Positions 29,341 through 38,997 of a DNA stretch of 64,000 bases are shown here, piece after piece (position 1 is the first letter of the stretch; the number at the start of each line of letters is the position of its first letter). Made by a program: the position numbers and the translations under genes. The stretch is from Tritrichomonas foetus. Lineage: Eukaryota > Parabasalia > Tritrichomonadida > Tritrichomonadidae. The stretch spans positions 1 to 64,000 of the forward strand of contig MLAK01000598.1 in NCBI GenBank assembly GCA_001839685.1. The letters are read 5' to 3'. A model generated the notes under the pieces. The model had not been told where the DNA came from. It saw only the letters and a list, made by a program, of their open reading frames with translations, and ran no database searches.

Positions 29341-30759
29341 TCATACAGTAGCTTCAATTAATTTATCTTCAAGTTCCTTTACTTTTTGGATGATATCTAA
29401 GTGTATTCTATTTGCATGCTCGTGTAATTCTTCATTAATGTCTTCTAATTTCATGGAAAAAAAATCTGTGATGATTCCTGCCAAAGAATTTGGCTTTTGT
29501 GATTGGTCATCTTTTTTCTTGATTGGTTTTGGTGAAACAACATCAAAACTTTTAGAGAGTTCAGTGATTGATTTCTTTGTTTTATTAATTTCTTTCGCAA
29601 TTCGAATCAACTCAGATTGTTCTTGATTTGGCTCAAGTTTTGTGATATCAATATTCTCTAAACTTTTTGAAGAGTTATCGAATGACGAATCCAAAATGGA
29701 ATTTAAAATGGAATTATTTGCTGAGACCATATTTTCCTTTGATGCGTTTAAAGAGTTATTTTGATTATGATTTGAAGTTGATGAATTTGTTTGTTTGTTG
29801 CTTGTTTTTGATTCAATTTTTGCATTTTTTGCGATTTCTTTAAATTCATTTACGAAATTTTGGTGAAATCCTTCAAAAATTGGCTTTTTTACAATACAAG
29901 GTTGAAATGCTATTGTATTGAGTTGTAATGACTTATCAGTAAATAAATCAACTGTTTTAATTTCGTTTAATAAGTTTCTAATATCTAATAACTTAATTCC
30001 TTGATCTTTAATTGCAACTGAAACAACTCTTCCATCAAATCTAAAGTCCATTGCAGTGATTTGATTTGAAAAAGAAGTTTGATTAATAATTTCGTCTGTG
30101 TTTGGATCAAAAAAGTACAAATCACCTACTTGTGTTGCAATTGCAAGTAATGAATCAGAAAAAGGAGAAAATTTTATCTGTTGGCAAGCCCCAAAATGAA
30201 TATTTTTTGAAACTTTTTGTTGATTAAAATCATAAAAAATTGTGTTTTCACCAGCTGCAACAGACATTAAGCTCATATTTTTGGTAATAGTGATATCTCG
30301 AATTTGGCCTACTTTGCCAGGCCAATTTGGCAATTTTGATGGTTTGAATGATCCAATCGATATTATTCCGCGCTTATCGCCTGATATTAAAGAAGTACTG
30401 TCTGAAGTGAAAGTCATTGCAGTAATGGCGAATTTGTGTTGTCGAAATGTTAATGGTTCATTTGCGTTTCGAGTGAAAAGTGTGATTGGACCTGTTTTAC
30501 TACCTGTTGCTAGAAATTGACCATCAGGACTACTTCTAACAATGTTAATTGTTGGAGATTGAGTTTCGAATGCTGATGTTTCACCTGTATATAAGTTAAT
30601 AACGTTTAAATATTCTGAATCACTTCCAATACAAAGTTTTTCGCCGTCTGATGTAAAGCACATGGAATTAACAGGTGTTTTCATATCATTGAATTTATAA
30701 AATGATGCATGCGATGAAATAGACCATAGCTGAACAACATTTCCTGAGCAAGCAATCAT
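29341..30759 (-). CDS. WD40 protein with C-terminal helix, NEDD1/GCP-WD-like
   Basis: A 472-residue protein. Residues 1 to about 290 form a WD40 propeller (repeats such as SPDGQFLATGSKTGPITLF and FTSDSTSLISGDKRGIISI). About 300-400 is Ser/Asn-rich linker. The last 50 residues are a coiled coil (FFSMKLEDINEELHEHANRI and following). In NEDD1/GCP-WD a WD40 propeller plus a C-terminal helix recruits gamma-tubulin complexes; this order, length and helix pattern agree, but the family call is by inspection. A GGCCGTTT word fitting the M3 promoter consensus lies about 10 bases before the ATG at 30759. It could also be another WD40 scaffold. Confidence 0.65.
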   Translation of the reverse strand: MIACSGNVVQLWSISSHASFYKFNDMKTPVNSMCFTSDGEKLCIGSDSEYLNVINLYTGETSAFETQSPTINIVRSSPDGQFLATGSKTGPITLFTRNANEPLTFRQHKFAITAMTFTSDSTSLISGDKRGIISIGSFKPSKLPNWPGKVGQIRDITITKNMSLMSVAAGENTIFYDFNQQKVSKNIHFGACQQIKFSPFSDSLLAIATQVGDLYFFDPNTDEIINQTSFSNQITAMDFRFDGRVVSVAIKDQGIKLLDIRNLLNEIKTVDLFTDKSLQLNTIAFQPCIVKKPIFEGFHQNFVNEFKEIAKNAKIESKTSNKQTNSSTSNHNQNNSLNASKENMVSANNSILNSILDSSFDNSSKSLENIDITKLEPNQEQSELIRIAKEINKTKKSITELSKSFDVVSPKPIKKKDDQSQKPNSLAGIITDFFSMKLEDINEELHEHANRIHLDIIQKVKELEDKLIEATV

Positions 30760-30938
30760 TTGTTAAACGGCCTCATTTGAATTTTGAAATTTTGTGCGCG
30801 CTAATTGAATTTGATTTATTTCACAGTATAATTGGTCCTATATATTCAAAAAAAAAAAGAATCCTCAACCACTTCCTTGTTAGAAGTAAAAATTAAGAAA
30901 GAAAGAAACAATATATAAAAGAAAGAAAGAAAATTGGT

Positions 30939-33900
30939 TTATAGTTCTTTATCATCAAGAATTATTGCAGTCAAAGCTGGATCGATAAATGCATTATCTG
31001 CCTTGGCTTTTCTTATCTTCATGAAAACAAAGAATCCAATAACACAACCAACAACTACTACTAAAACAATTACAACAACCACAATGATTGTTACCTTTTT
31101 AGATGATCCACCACCATCACTTTCATTGTCATCAGTAGATTCATCTGATGGTGATGGTGCTATAGATGGATCGATCGTTGGTGGTCTTGGTGTCCTTGAT
31201 TGTGTTGGAATGTATGAATTATCTTTCATTACAAGTGATATGCATTTCAAATTATCATAGTTATTATCTTCGTATTTGTGGCATTCAGGTATATAATGAT
31301 TAACATCATCACTAAAAGGAGATTCAAGATCAATTGCATTTATAAATGCATTACAATCAAGCTCTGGTGAACAAACAATAGGATAATGTTTATTCTTTAA
31401 AACAGAATATTCATAACTAGGCAATTTCGTTCCATTTGGTGCAACATACTTAAAATCAAGAATATATGGAACACTTTCAATATGTGGTGAATAAACAGCT
31501 GGATACTCTAAATAATCGAGACTATATTCAATCGTAAAAATTCGATTATTTGAAAAGTGTATTGTTCCATTTAATAAATCAGGATTATTTTCGAGCCTCG
31601 AACCAAGCTTCAAAGTTGCATCACTTTGGAAATTTAATTTATTAGAGAAAGAAAATATAGAATTTTGATTCAAATGAAAACTTTCAACTTTCACTTCGTT
31701 ATTTGAATCTAGAGTTTGAATGGAAACTTCATTAATAAAATTATTGAAGGTTAAACTATGTGAATTAATTACAAATACAAAAGAAGATAAATTTAAATAG
31801 AAAGAATAAGTTGTTTTTTCTTCAGTGATAATTAATTCTTTCAATTTAGAAGATTCATCAAAGTTCAAAATTTGGTCTGCTTTCAAATCATGTCCTCTCA
31901 ACTTAGCGGTTTCAAATTTATCTACATACAAATTATTTTGTGGGAGAAAACTGAATGCTGAGAGATCAAAATCAATTATTTTTGAATCAATCGTGATTTT
32001 CTTGCTTACAGATGAAAAAGTTGCAGATGAAGTGATTATAAAACTGTAAAGTGAAAGTGAAGAATTTTGAATGGTGCTATTGAAATTGAATATAATCTTA
32101 CCATATAGGGATAATTCATGGAATCCAAAAGATGATGAAACATCATTAACAATCAACTCACCACCCGCTAAATTCACAATTGAAGCAGCAATATGACTTG
32201 AACCTTTAATTGTTAGTTTATTCTGTGATACTAATTTAACTGCGCAGAAATTGAGATGAGACAATAAATTCCAGTTATCACCAGCGAATTCAAAGGTGTT
32301 TTGAGCAATTTCGTTAGAAAATTGGAAAACTACACATGAAATTGATTCCATATCATTATTGACATTTTCAAGTGTGGCTGAGAATGATGAAGGTGAAGTA
32401 GCCAATTGCTTAAGATGAATAAAGCCGTTGGTCAAATTGGTAAAAGTAACTTGCTGTGAACTTTGTCCTTGTAAAATTACGGAATCTTTTCGAATTACCA
32501 CATTATTGACTTTCAAGCTTGTTGGAATATCTAAATATACATTCAGATTATGTGTGCATGGAATTGATTGACCGTTTTGAACTTCATCTTTGATGTGTAA
32601 TTCTTTCATGACATTTAAACCTGGGAAATTTGTTAAAAATGAAGATTTACACTTCAAAATATTGATATCAAATAAAGTATTTTGTGAATGAACATGAAAA
32701 TCTGTATCAATGATTTCTAAATCACCAATACTGATTTGTGAATCTACATCAGGTGTGTAAATAGCTGCACCATTTACAATATATTTAGAACGATGTGAAT
32801 CAATCGGACCAAATAAAAATCCGGCTTTATTATTTGCGTTATTAATATTTTCTGATGTTATTGTGATGGCTTCATTTGGATTACCGCTAAAAACAGCAAT
32901 ATGTGGTAAAATTGATTGATCTTGAAGCGATTTTAATCTTAATGTTGATTCTTTAATAAATTCAATTTCTAAATATGGATTATTTTCATCACTTACTGAA
33001 TCAGTAATAACTAACAAATCCGAAGGTGATTCAACTCTTTGCCTGACACAAATTATAGAATTTGAATCTACGCCAAATGTAATTGAATTGTCGAGGTTTC
33101 GATCAGAAATGATCATTTCATTATTTTTAATAACAATTGTGTTTTGTTCGCTAGTTAAAGTTAAGTATGAATATCCTTTATTGTTTGATGTTATACTATG
33201 TGCTTCACGGAAGGAATAAGCTGTTCCATAAATCTCATTTGCATGAATTGAAAAAGCACCACCCAATCTTATAAACTCGCCATTTATTACTTTCAATGTA
33301 TTGAAATTTAAAGTTGAACTTTGTTGAATATTGCCAGAAGAATGTATTGGACAAATATCTGAATGTTGAATATCAATGGATCGATCTGTTGAGTCGTCTT
33401 GTGAAAAATAAACAAATTTAGAATTTTCACTTGATTTGCCAAAAACATGAAGTGGTTTAGTCGTTGAATGGTTGATTCCTACTGGTGGAATTCCAGTCTT
33501 TTGTTTTGGAAATTCTTCGATATAAATTTGAGTCTCTTTTGTAAAACTAAGTGAAACGAATGGCATGGAATCGCTAACTCCATAACAATCAAAATAAAAA
33601 TCATCAGGTGAACGAGTGTTTTGTGTGAGAAATGCAGATCCATTTCTGAATGAACTCAGCCCCATTTGGCCACCTCCACCTCTTTGATAAAAAACGACTT
33701 CATCGTCGTAGATTTTGACGCCATTGAAAAATGACAATAATTCACCAATAAAAACAGGATCAGTTGATGAGTCATTAAAATTGATAGTTGACTTGATTTC
33801 TTTCTGGCTTTGAAGTCTTTTTATAACACTTTTTGGAATATCTTTTGAATGTCTTAAATAATCATTTGAATACATTCTGAATCCAGAAAATGCAAAATCA

Positions 33901-34310
33901 ACATTTTCAGTGAAAAGTTTTCCAAAAAATGGATTTTTAGTGTTGGTTGGATAAACAGTTACTCCATCATATTCAAAAAGTTCACTTTCATATGTATCTT
34001 TTCCACAAAAATCAATTTCTACAAAAGATGACTTTTTATCTCCATGAAATATCAACGAACGAATATTAACTGATTGAACAAAATCATATTTAACGAGAAG
34101 TGGATTTTCGATATCATTGGAAATATACAAATGTAATGATTGATATGATCCGTGCGCGTTTTGAAATTGTGAATATTTTGATAAATAATTTTCGAAATCT
34201 TTCGGATAGATCGTTGAATCACAATGACTATATTCACTTCTCTTTGTTTTGGTTACAACACAAACGTTTTTTGCAAGAGCGTAAGCGAGGAAAGAAAAAA
34301 ATATTGTCAT
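30939..34310 (-). CDS. Large surface glycoprotein with one C-terminal membrane helix
   Basis: A 1,123-residue type I membrane protein. It starts MTIFFSFLAYALA, a signal peptide; the frame extends 16 codons upstream only from a TTG, so ATG 34310 is chosen. The ectodomain is about 1,000 residues with many NxS/T sites and repeated short strands ending in Asn, Ser or Phe, which suggests a beta-helix. A Thr/Pro/Ser stalk (PTQSRTPRPPTIDPSIAPSP) and an acidic Gly/Ser stretch lead to a Val/Ile-rich helix (about 1073-1097) and a basic, short cytoplasmic tail. The same architecture occurs at 12193-14193 and in the pseudogene at 7921-8413. The ligand is unknown. Confidence 0.82.
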   Translation of the reverse strand: MTIFFSFLAYALAKNVCVVTKTKRSEYSHCDSTIYPKDFENYLSKYSQFQNAHGSYQSLHLYISNDIENPLLVKYDFVQSVNIRSLIFHGDKKSSFVEIDFCGKDTYESELFEYDGVTVYPTNTKNPFFGKLFTENVDFAFSGFRMYSNDYLRHSKDIPKSVIKRLQSQKEIKSTINFNDSSTDPVFIGELLSFFNGVKIYDDEVVFYQRGGGGQMGLSSFRNGSAFLTQNTRSPDDFYFDCYGVSDSMPFVSLSFTKETQIYIEEFPKQKTGIPPVGINHSTTKPLHVFGKSSENSKFVYFSQDDSTDRSIDIQHSDICPIHSSGNIQQSSTLNFNTLKVINGEFIRLGGAFSIHANEIYGTAYSFREAHSITSNNKGYSYLTLTSEQNTIVIKNNEMIISDRNLDNSITFGVDSNSIICVRQRVESPSDLLVITDSVSDENNPYLEIEFIKESTLRLKSLQDQSILPHIAVFSGNPNEAITITSENINNANNKAGFLFGPIDSHRSKYIVNGAAIYTPDVDSQISIGDLEIIDTDFHVHSQNTLFDINILKCKSSFLTNFPGLNVMKELHIKDEVQNGQSIPCTHNLNVYLDIPTSLKVNNVVIRKDSVILQGQSSQQVTFTNLTNGFIHLKQLATSPSSFSATLENVNNDMESISCVVFQFSNEIAQNTFEFAGDNWNLLSHLNFCAVKLVSQNKLTIKGSSHIAASIVNLAGGELIVNDVSSSFGFHELSLYGKIIFNFNSTIQNSSLSLYSFIITSSATFSSVSKKITIDSKIIDFDLSAFSFLPQNNLYVDKFETAKLRGHDLKADQILNFDESSKLKELIITEEKTTYSFYLNLSSFVFVINSHSLTFNNFINEVSIQTLDSNNEVKVESFHLNQNSIFSFSNKLNFQSDATLKLGSRLENNPDLLNGTIHFSNNRIFTIEYSLDYLEYPAVYSPHIESVPYILDFKYVAPNGTKLPSYEYSVLKNKHYPIVCSPELDCNAFINAIDLESPFSDDVNHYIPECHKYEDNNYDNLKCISLVMKDNSYIPTQSRTPRPPTIDPSIAPSPSDESTDDNESDGGGSSKKVTIIVVVVIVLVVVVGCVIGFFVFMKIRKAKADNAFIDPALTAIILDDKEL

Positions 34311-35133
34311 CTTTGAAATTGAAAAAAAAAATATTTGTTTTTCAATACAATCATACAATTATTTATTCAAAAAGTTGTCTATAAAAAAAATCATGATGAT
34401 TTTTGACCTTTTGAATTGTCTATAACTGTTTTTATTTATTCAATCTAATTGAATTTCAGAGAAAAAATTGGAATTCTATGTGAACTTTCTATCGTGAATC
34501 ACGAATAATGAATCAATGTAATGTCCCAAAGCATCAATTCAATTTATAATAAATAGCACATTGAGGAAGATTCCATCTCCATAATTTTTTTTTGATTTCA
34601 TCATTAATAACAAAAAGAATGCCATTAGTGAAGAGGATTCGAGAAAGAAATCATAACTTGAATAAGTGTAACTTATTTTTGAAGTTGCAAGCAATTTCAA
34701 CCCAATATTTCAACTTGTGTCAAATGAAAATATGCAATATTATTTCAAACTATAGATCATATCTTGATATTCATATGAACAATAATATTATTATGATATT
34801 ATTCAAAAAAAGTACAAGTGCGGCTTATGGACACTTTTATGGTCAAAAAACTTCTCGACAAGAATGTTTTTAATAATTTGAATGACCCAAAAAAAAGTTT
34901 AACTTTTTGAATTCCGAAAGTGACATGAATATGTTAATGAAAGGAAGGTTAACCGACTGGAATATGCTCCTCCCATCACCAACCATGAATGATTTCCGAT
35001 GCAGCCAGTGGTGCATGCTTTGGATAAATAAATGATGTGATAATAAAGGATACTGATTGGAATTAGATGATTAATTCTTAGAAAAAGTTAGTTTTCAAAT
35101 TTAAAAGAATGATTATTTTATTTATTTATGGTT
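34311..35133. other. Intergenic region with a GC-richer island
   Basis: About 820 bases. The left part holds the surface-protein promoter. TAACTTTTTGAATTC occurs at about 34900. From 34945 to 35030 the base composition rises, starting with the palindrome GGTTAACC. This island includes a 23-codon ATG frame (34964-35035) and could be a small RNA or peptide gene. Nothing firm can be assigned. Confidence 0.4.
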
Positions 35134-35469
35134 TTATTTCAATTCCTCGACCTTTGCCTGAACTTGCTGGGCACTTCCTTCAACAATTGAAGCGAGCTGG
35201 CTTGGTTCGCCCTTGAAAAAGCGAACATCTGGAATGTGTGCGATGTTCCAGTCGTCGCGTGCTCCGCTGACTTTGTCGACATCGCAAATGAGGAAAAGTA
35301 CATCTGGGTGAGCTGCGGCAACTTTTGGAAGACCGGCGGCGAGGCGGCGGCAGTCTGGGCACCATGGTGCAGTGAAATCGACAACAACGAGGCCTGGTGT
35401 GGACTTGATTTTCTCTTCGATGGTGGCTTTGTTTTCGTTGAATGAGACGTAGTTAGCTGGGGCTGACAT
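35134..35469 (-). CDS. Thioredoxin with a WCPDC active site
   Basis: A 111-residue single-domain thioredoxin. The active site is APWCPDC (Cys37 and Cys40), with the usual preceding beta strand VVVDFTAPW and the cis-proline in HIPDVRFF (Pro80). Most thioredoxins have CGPC; the CPDC form alters redox potential and partner choice and is seen in some thioredoxin-like proteins. The codon use is clearly more GC-rich than the neighbours, which suggests high expression. The ATG is at 35469. It probably reduces peroxiredoxins or other cytosolic targets. The nearby glutathione peroxidase homologue at 36420-37040 has lost its catalytic Cys, so it is not an obvious substrate. Confidence 0.93.
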   Translation of the reverse strand: MSAPANYVSFNENKATIEEKIKSTPGLVVVDFTAPWCPDCRRLAAGLPKVAAAHPDVLFLICDVDKVSGARDDWNIAHIPDVRFFKGEPSQLASIVEGSAQQVQAKVEELK

Positions 35470-35743
35470 TATTTAAAAATGAAGTGATGCTTTGACTTCA
35501 TTTCATCATTACACAAACTGAAAATTGTGAATGAGTGATTTATTAGATCAATTGAGAGTATATATGGGCGAACAATTGTTGGCATATAAGAAAAAGTTTT
35601 AGGACTGCTAATAATCTTGCAAAAAGTTTTAGCAGCCCTAAAATTCAATGGGTAATATTGAATTATCTAAAATATGTATTGAATATAAATTTATCGTTTT
35701 TTCATAAAATTTACCGCTGATTATTCAGAATTTAATTTTCTGT

Positions 35744-35773
35744 AACCAAAATAGTGAGGACGCTATTTTGGTT
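35744..35773. other. 11-bp perfect hairpin between divergent genes
   Basis: AACCAAAATAG and CTATTTTGGTT are perfect inverted copies around the 8-base loop TGAGGACG. The hairpin lies between the thioredoxin start and the candidate spliced gene at 35892. It may be a regulatory site or part of a transcript. Confidence 0.7.
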
Positions 35774-35891
35774 CAAAGAAGAAAGATAATCATATGCATT
35801 GAAGAGATAAATGACAAATGAATCATCGTTTATTCTCTGTTTTTGTTGATGTTAATCTAAACTTTTCGTCCAATTAATTAATTAATCAACA

Positions 35892-36361
35892 ATGAGTTTA
35901 CCTGAAAGGTCTACATCGTCCAACCCCAAGGTTGGTCCCATGTTGATAGACCTTCCTGAATTTCATGTGAGTCTTCATTTCTGCTGTATTATAATTAGTT
36001 AATATTAATTTTTTGGATTTACGCGTATTTCTCTCCATTTATGCAGTGTTTCTGAAGGTATGTTCTCAATTTCTGCTGAATAGTTCTTGATTCCTGAAGA
36101 ATTCCTAGAAATTACTCGAAAATCTATGACCAGCATGTAAGCCTTTCATATTTTTACTTCATTATTATTTATGTTGTTCCTATTACAATGGCACATTACA
36201 TAAAATGTAGGAGAGAATTGAGAGAAATACTCGTAAGTCTGAAATCATTTATGGTTTGTGATGCGCATCACCAGCCAGCATCTTTTCCAGTAAACTTTAC
36301 TTTCATTTGCATATCCATTTCACTCTCCGAATTCAAAAAGTATAACTTTTTTGTGTCATGA
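35892..36361 (+). CDS. Candidate small gene with two introns
   Basis: The first exon, ATG 35892 to 35966, has protein-like codons with a GC-richer composition (words STSSNPKVGPMLIDLPEFH) and runs into GTGAGT at 35967. A second protein-like segment (FLIPEEFLEITRKSMTSM) occupies 36084-36136, directly after GAATAG and directly before GTAAGC. A third (RELREILVSLKSF) begins at 36211 after ATGTAG and stays open to TGA at 36361. The three segments are in phase and add up to 93 codons including the stop. The splice ends do not match the strict T. vaginalis consensus (GTAYGT, ACTAACACACAG), so this is a hypothesis. The family is not recognised. Confidence 0.35.
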
Positions 36362-36419
36362 AAATTACTGAAAACAAAAAGAAAAAGGAAACAATTCATT
36401 TTCCGAGAAATTCTTTTAG

Positions 36420-37040
36420 TTATTGAATAGCATCAATTTGTTGTTCATTTATGTTGTAATTTCCATCTAGTTGTTGTTGTTGAATATCCTGAAAACCTTG
36501 ATTGGTTGGAATCTGATAGGGTGCATCATTGCTCGAACTTCTGGGTAACAGTGATATGTTTACTGCTTCAGAAACTAGTTTCTTTACCTTTTCCCAACTT
36601 GCTGTAGGTGAAATTCGTTGAACATTAATTCCATCACGAAGAACAAGGAAGCGTGTAAAATTCCATTCAATTGTCTTTCCACTTCCAGTCACTGGTGCCA
36701 CTTCTTTTAGCCATCTGTAAAATTGGTGCGTATTCGGACCATTTACCTTGGTAAGAGTGAAAACAGGAAATGCAATTCCAGCTTGTTGATATCGAAAGCG
36801 TATTTTCGAGGGGACTTTTGACTCCTGATGTAGAAACTGACGACATGGAAATGCAAGAACTGTAAAATTGGATGATTCAAATTGCTTATATATCAGCTGA
36901 AGCTGTTGAAGATCATTCATCGCTAAACCTTTTGAAGCTGTGTTTACAATTAACAATACATGACCTTGGTATGTTGAGAATTGAATAGTGTCACCATCAA
37001 TTGATACAGCAGAAAAGTTGTATGCATTCATCTGATTCAT
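36420..37040 (-). CDS. Glutathione peroxidase-like protein without peroxidatic Cys
   Basis: A 206-residue thioredoxin-fold protein of the glutathione peroxidase family. Family words are VLLIVNTASK (about 28-37), LAFPCRQF (about 62-69), VNGPNTHQFYRWLK and EWNFTRFLV, which holds the Trp and Asn of the active-site tetrad. The peroxidatic residue normally sits in ASKCG or ASKUG; here the sequence is ASKGLAM, with neither Cys nor a TGA codon. The only nearby Cys is that in FPCRQF. Peroxidase activity is therefore unlikely by the usual mechanism. The last 45 residues form a Gln/Asn-rich tail not found in typical members. The ATG is at 37040. Confidence 0.85.
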   Translation of the reverse strand: MNQMNAYNFSAVSIDGDTIQFSTYQGHVLLIVNTASKGLAMNDLQQLQLIYKQFESSNFTVLAFPCRQFLHQESKVPSKIRFRYQQAGIAFPVFTLTKVNGPNTHQFYRWLKEVAPVTGSGKTIEWNFTRFLVLRDGINVQRISPTASWEKVKKLVSEAVNISLLPRSSSNDAPYQIPTNQGFQDIQQQQLDGNYNINEQQIDAIQ

Positions 37041-37568
37041 GAATATATTTTTGATGATGGAATGCTAGTATTGAAATATTGATGATGTGTGTCACTTTTC
37101 AAATTGATGAAAGAAGCATATCTTTCGAGAGTAATTGAATAGAGTTTAAGAGAAAATATGTAAACATATTATAAATTTACTAGTTCAAGGTGATTTGAAT
37201 GAGATTTTAACAAATGTTTTTTCTTTTTCTATTTCAAATATCATAATAAATTGATTAAATGATCGTAACTTTTCGGTTTTATGTCTAATTCATGTCTTAT
37301 AAGTTATAACCCTATAAATTCATAGTGTTGTGCTCCAATGACATAGAAAATTGCATACAAAAAAATAATATGTAAACTACTGAATTTCTGAGTATTTTGA
37401 ATATTTCTTATGTTTCCTGGTCGCAGATCTTCAATACATTCAATACTTCACACGATGTTACTTGGAAAAGATTGAATCACTTTCATACACCGATATAAAA
37501 ATTCAAAGAATAAATAAACAGACAAACTGTGAATCAAACCTTGGATTTTTTTTTTTGCTTCATAACAA
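37041..37568. other. Divergent promoter region
   Basis: About 530 AT-rich bases between the minus-strand peroxidase homologue and the plus-strand Rab gene. A T12 run lies shortly before the Rab start. No gene is seen. Confidence 0.4.
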
Positions 37569-38162
37569 ATGACAACTCAACATTCAGCGTCTCAAGCATC
37601 GATTAAACTCATTATAGTTGGCACAAGCGGTGTCGGCAAAACCAGTCTTATCGCTTCATTTTTCCATCGAAAATTTGATATCAACCCGAACCAAACAGTC
37701 GCTCCAGCATTTTGTGGTGCTAATATTCAAATAGATAATAATATGACAGTAGATCTCCAAATTTGGGATACCGCCGGCCAAGAGCAATACCAATCAATTA
37801 GCCAAATGTTTTATCGTGATGCAAAAGTGGCGTTCGTTTGCTATGAAAGAGCCAATGAAGAATATGTTACACAGTGGGTATCACGTGTCCGAAATAACGT
37901 TCCGGAATGCAATATTATATTAATCACCACAAAAAGTGACACGTTGACGCAAGATGAAGTGATAGAAGAAAAAGTGAACAGTAAAAAGATCGCTGACATT
38001 GTGCAGGCCTCTTCTCATTTTGTGACTTCTGCAAAAACTGGTGAATCTGTGCAGGAAGCCTTTCATGCAGCTGCCAAATATGCCAAAGGGGGTCCCCAGC
38101 ATGAAACGCGCATGCAGAAACTTGATCTTGATCAAGAAAATAATAAGAATTCTTGTTGCTAA
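37569..38162 (+). CDS. Rab-family small GTPase
   Basis: A 197-residue Rab GTPase, most like the Rab5/Rab21 group, expected to mark a vesicle or endosome membrane. Motifs are the P-loop GTSGVGKTS (17-25), WDTAGQEQYQSI (about 66) with the catalytic Gln, the G4 position ITTKSD where the usual NKxD Asn is replaced by Thr, and TSAKTG (G5). The C-terminus NSCC carries two prenylation cysteines. The switch I segment is TVAPAF where Rab5 has a Thr-Ile-Gly-Ala-Ala-Phe-like segment. The ATG at 37569 is in good context. A VPS9-domain exchange-factor candidate is encoded at 17521-18951. Confidence 0.92.
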   Translation: MTTQHSASQASIKLIIVGTSGVGKTSLIASFFHRKFDINPNQTVAPAFCGANIQIDNNMTVDLQIWDTAGQEQYQSISQMFYRDAKVAFVCYERANEEYVTQWVSRVRNNVPECNIILITTKSDTLTQDEVIEEKVNSKKIADIVQASSHFVTSAKTGESVQEAFHAAAKYAKGGPQHETRMQKLDLDQENNKNSCC

Positions 38163-38396
38163 CCTCGTAGTCGTTTTCAAAGCAAACAAAAAATGAGAAA
38201 AATTCATTCTTCCAAAATTTCAGAAAGCGAGTTAATCATAATGACTGAATAGGCAGTATTATACAGTATTGGAGTTTGATTAGTTTGAGTGAATGTAATT
38301 GTTATGTGTAAATAAATCTTTTAGTGAAAATAATTTTATTTTTTTACTTTGGTGTCTCATTACATGTTTTGTTGATTGTATATTTAGGCAATGAAC
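38163..38396. other. Spacer between Rab gene and minisatellite
   Basis: AT-rich 3' flank of the Rab gene, with an AATAAA-like word near 38310. Nothing else is seen. Confidence 0.35.
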
Positions 38397-38997
38397 AAAG
38401 ATGAAATGAAGAAAGATGAAATGAAGAAAGTTAAAAATGAAGAAAGATGAAAATGAAGAAAGATGAAANNNNNNNNNNNNNNNNNNNNNNNNNNNNNNNN
38501 NNNNNNNNNNNNNNNNNNNNNNNNNNNNNNNNNNNNNNNNNNNNNNNNNNNNNNNNNNNNNNNNNNNNNNNNNNNNNNNNNNNNNNNNNNNNNNNNNNNN
38601 NNNNNNNNNNNNNNNNNNNNNNNNNNNNNNNNNNNNNNNNNNNNNNNNNNNNNNNNNNNNNNNNNNNNNNNNNNNNNNNNNNNNNNNNNNNNNNNNNNNN
38701 NNNNNNNNNNNNNNNNNNNNNNNNNNNNNNNNNNNNNNNNNNNNNNNNNNNNNNNNNNNNNNNNNNNNNNNNNNNNNNNNNNNNNNNNNNNNNNNNNNNN
38801 NNNNNNNNNNNNNNNNNNNNNNNNNNNNNNNNNNNNNNNNNNNNNNNNNNNNNNNNNNNNNNNNNNNNNNNNNNNNNNNNNNNNNNNNNNNNNNNNNAAA
38901 ATGAAGAAAGATGAAATGAAGAAAGATGAAATGAAGAAAGTTAAAAATGAAGAAAGTTAAAAATGAAGAAAGATAAAATGAAGAAAGATAAAAATGG
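38397..38997 (+). repeat. 15-bp purine-rich minisatellite around an assembly gap
   Basis: Units of GATGAAATGAAGAAA and close variants (AGTTAAAAATGAAGAA) lie on both sides of a run of N. The unit is almost pure purine on the plus strand. The apparent long frames across the N run are artefacts of the repeat and the gap. The real array length is unknown. Confidence 0.9.
38469..38897. other. Assembly gap (N run)
   Basis: 429 N bases inside the minisatellite. The size is presumably an estimate from paired reads. Confidence 0.98.

Noticed and set aside
34592..34873. 93-codon plus-strand frame
   Set aside because: It opens with TTG, has no usual composition and no domain; later ATG codons leave only a short frame.
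36500..37040. Selenocysteine at the GPx active site
   Set aside because: There is no in-frame TGA at the catalytic position; the residue is simply absent.
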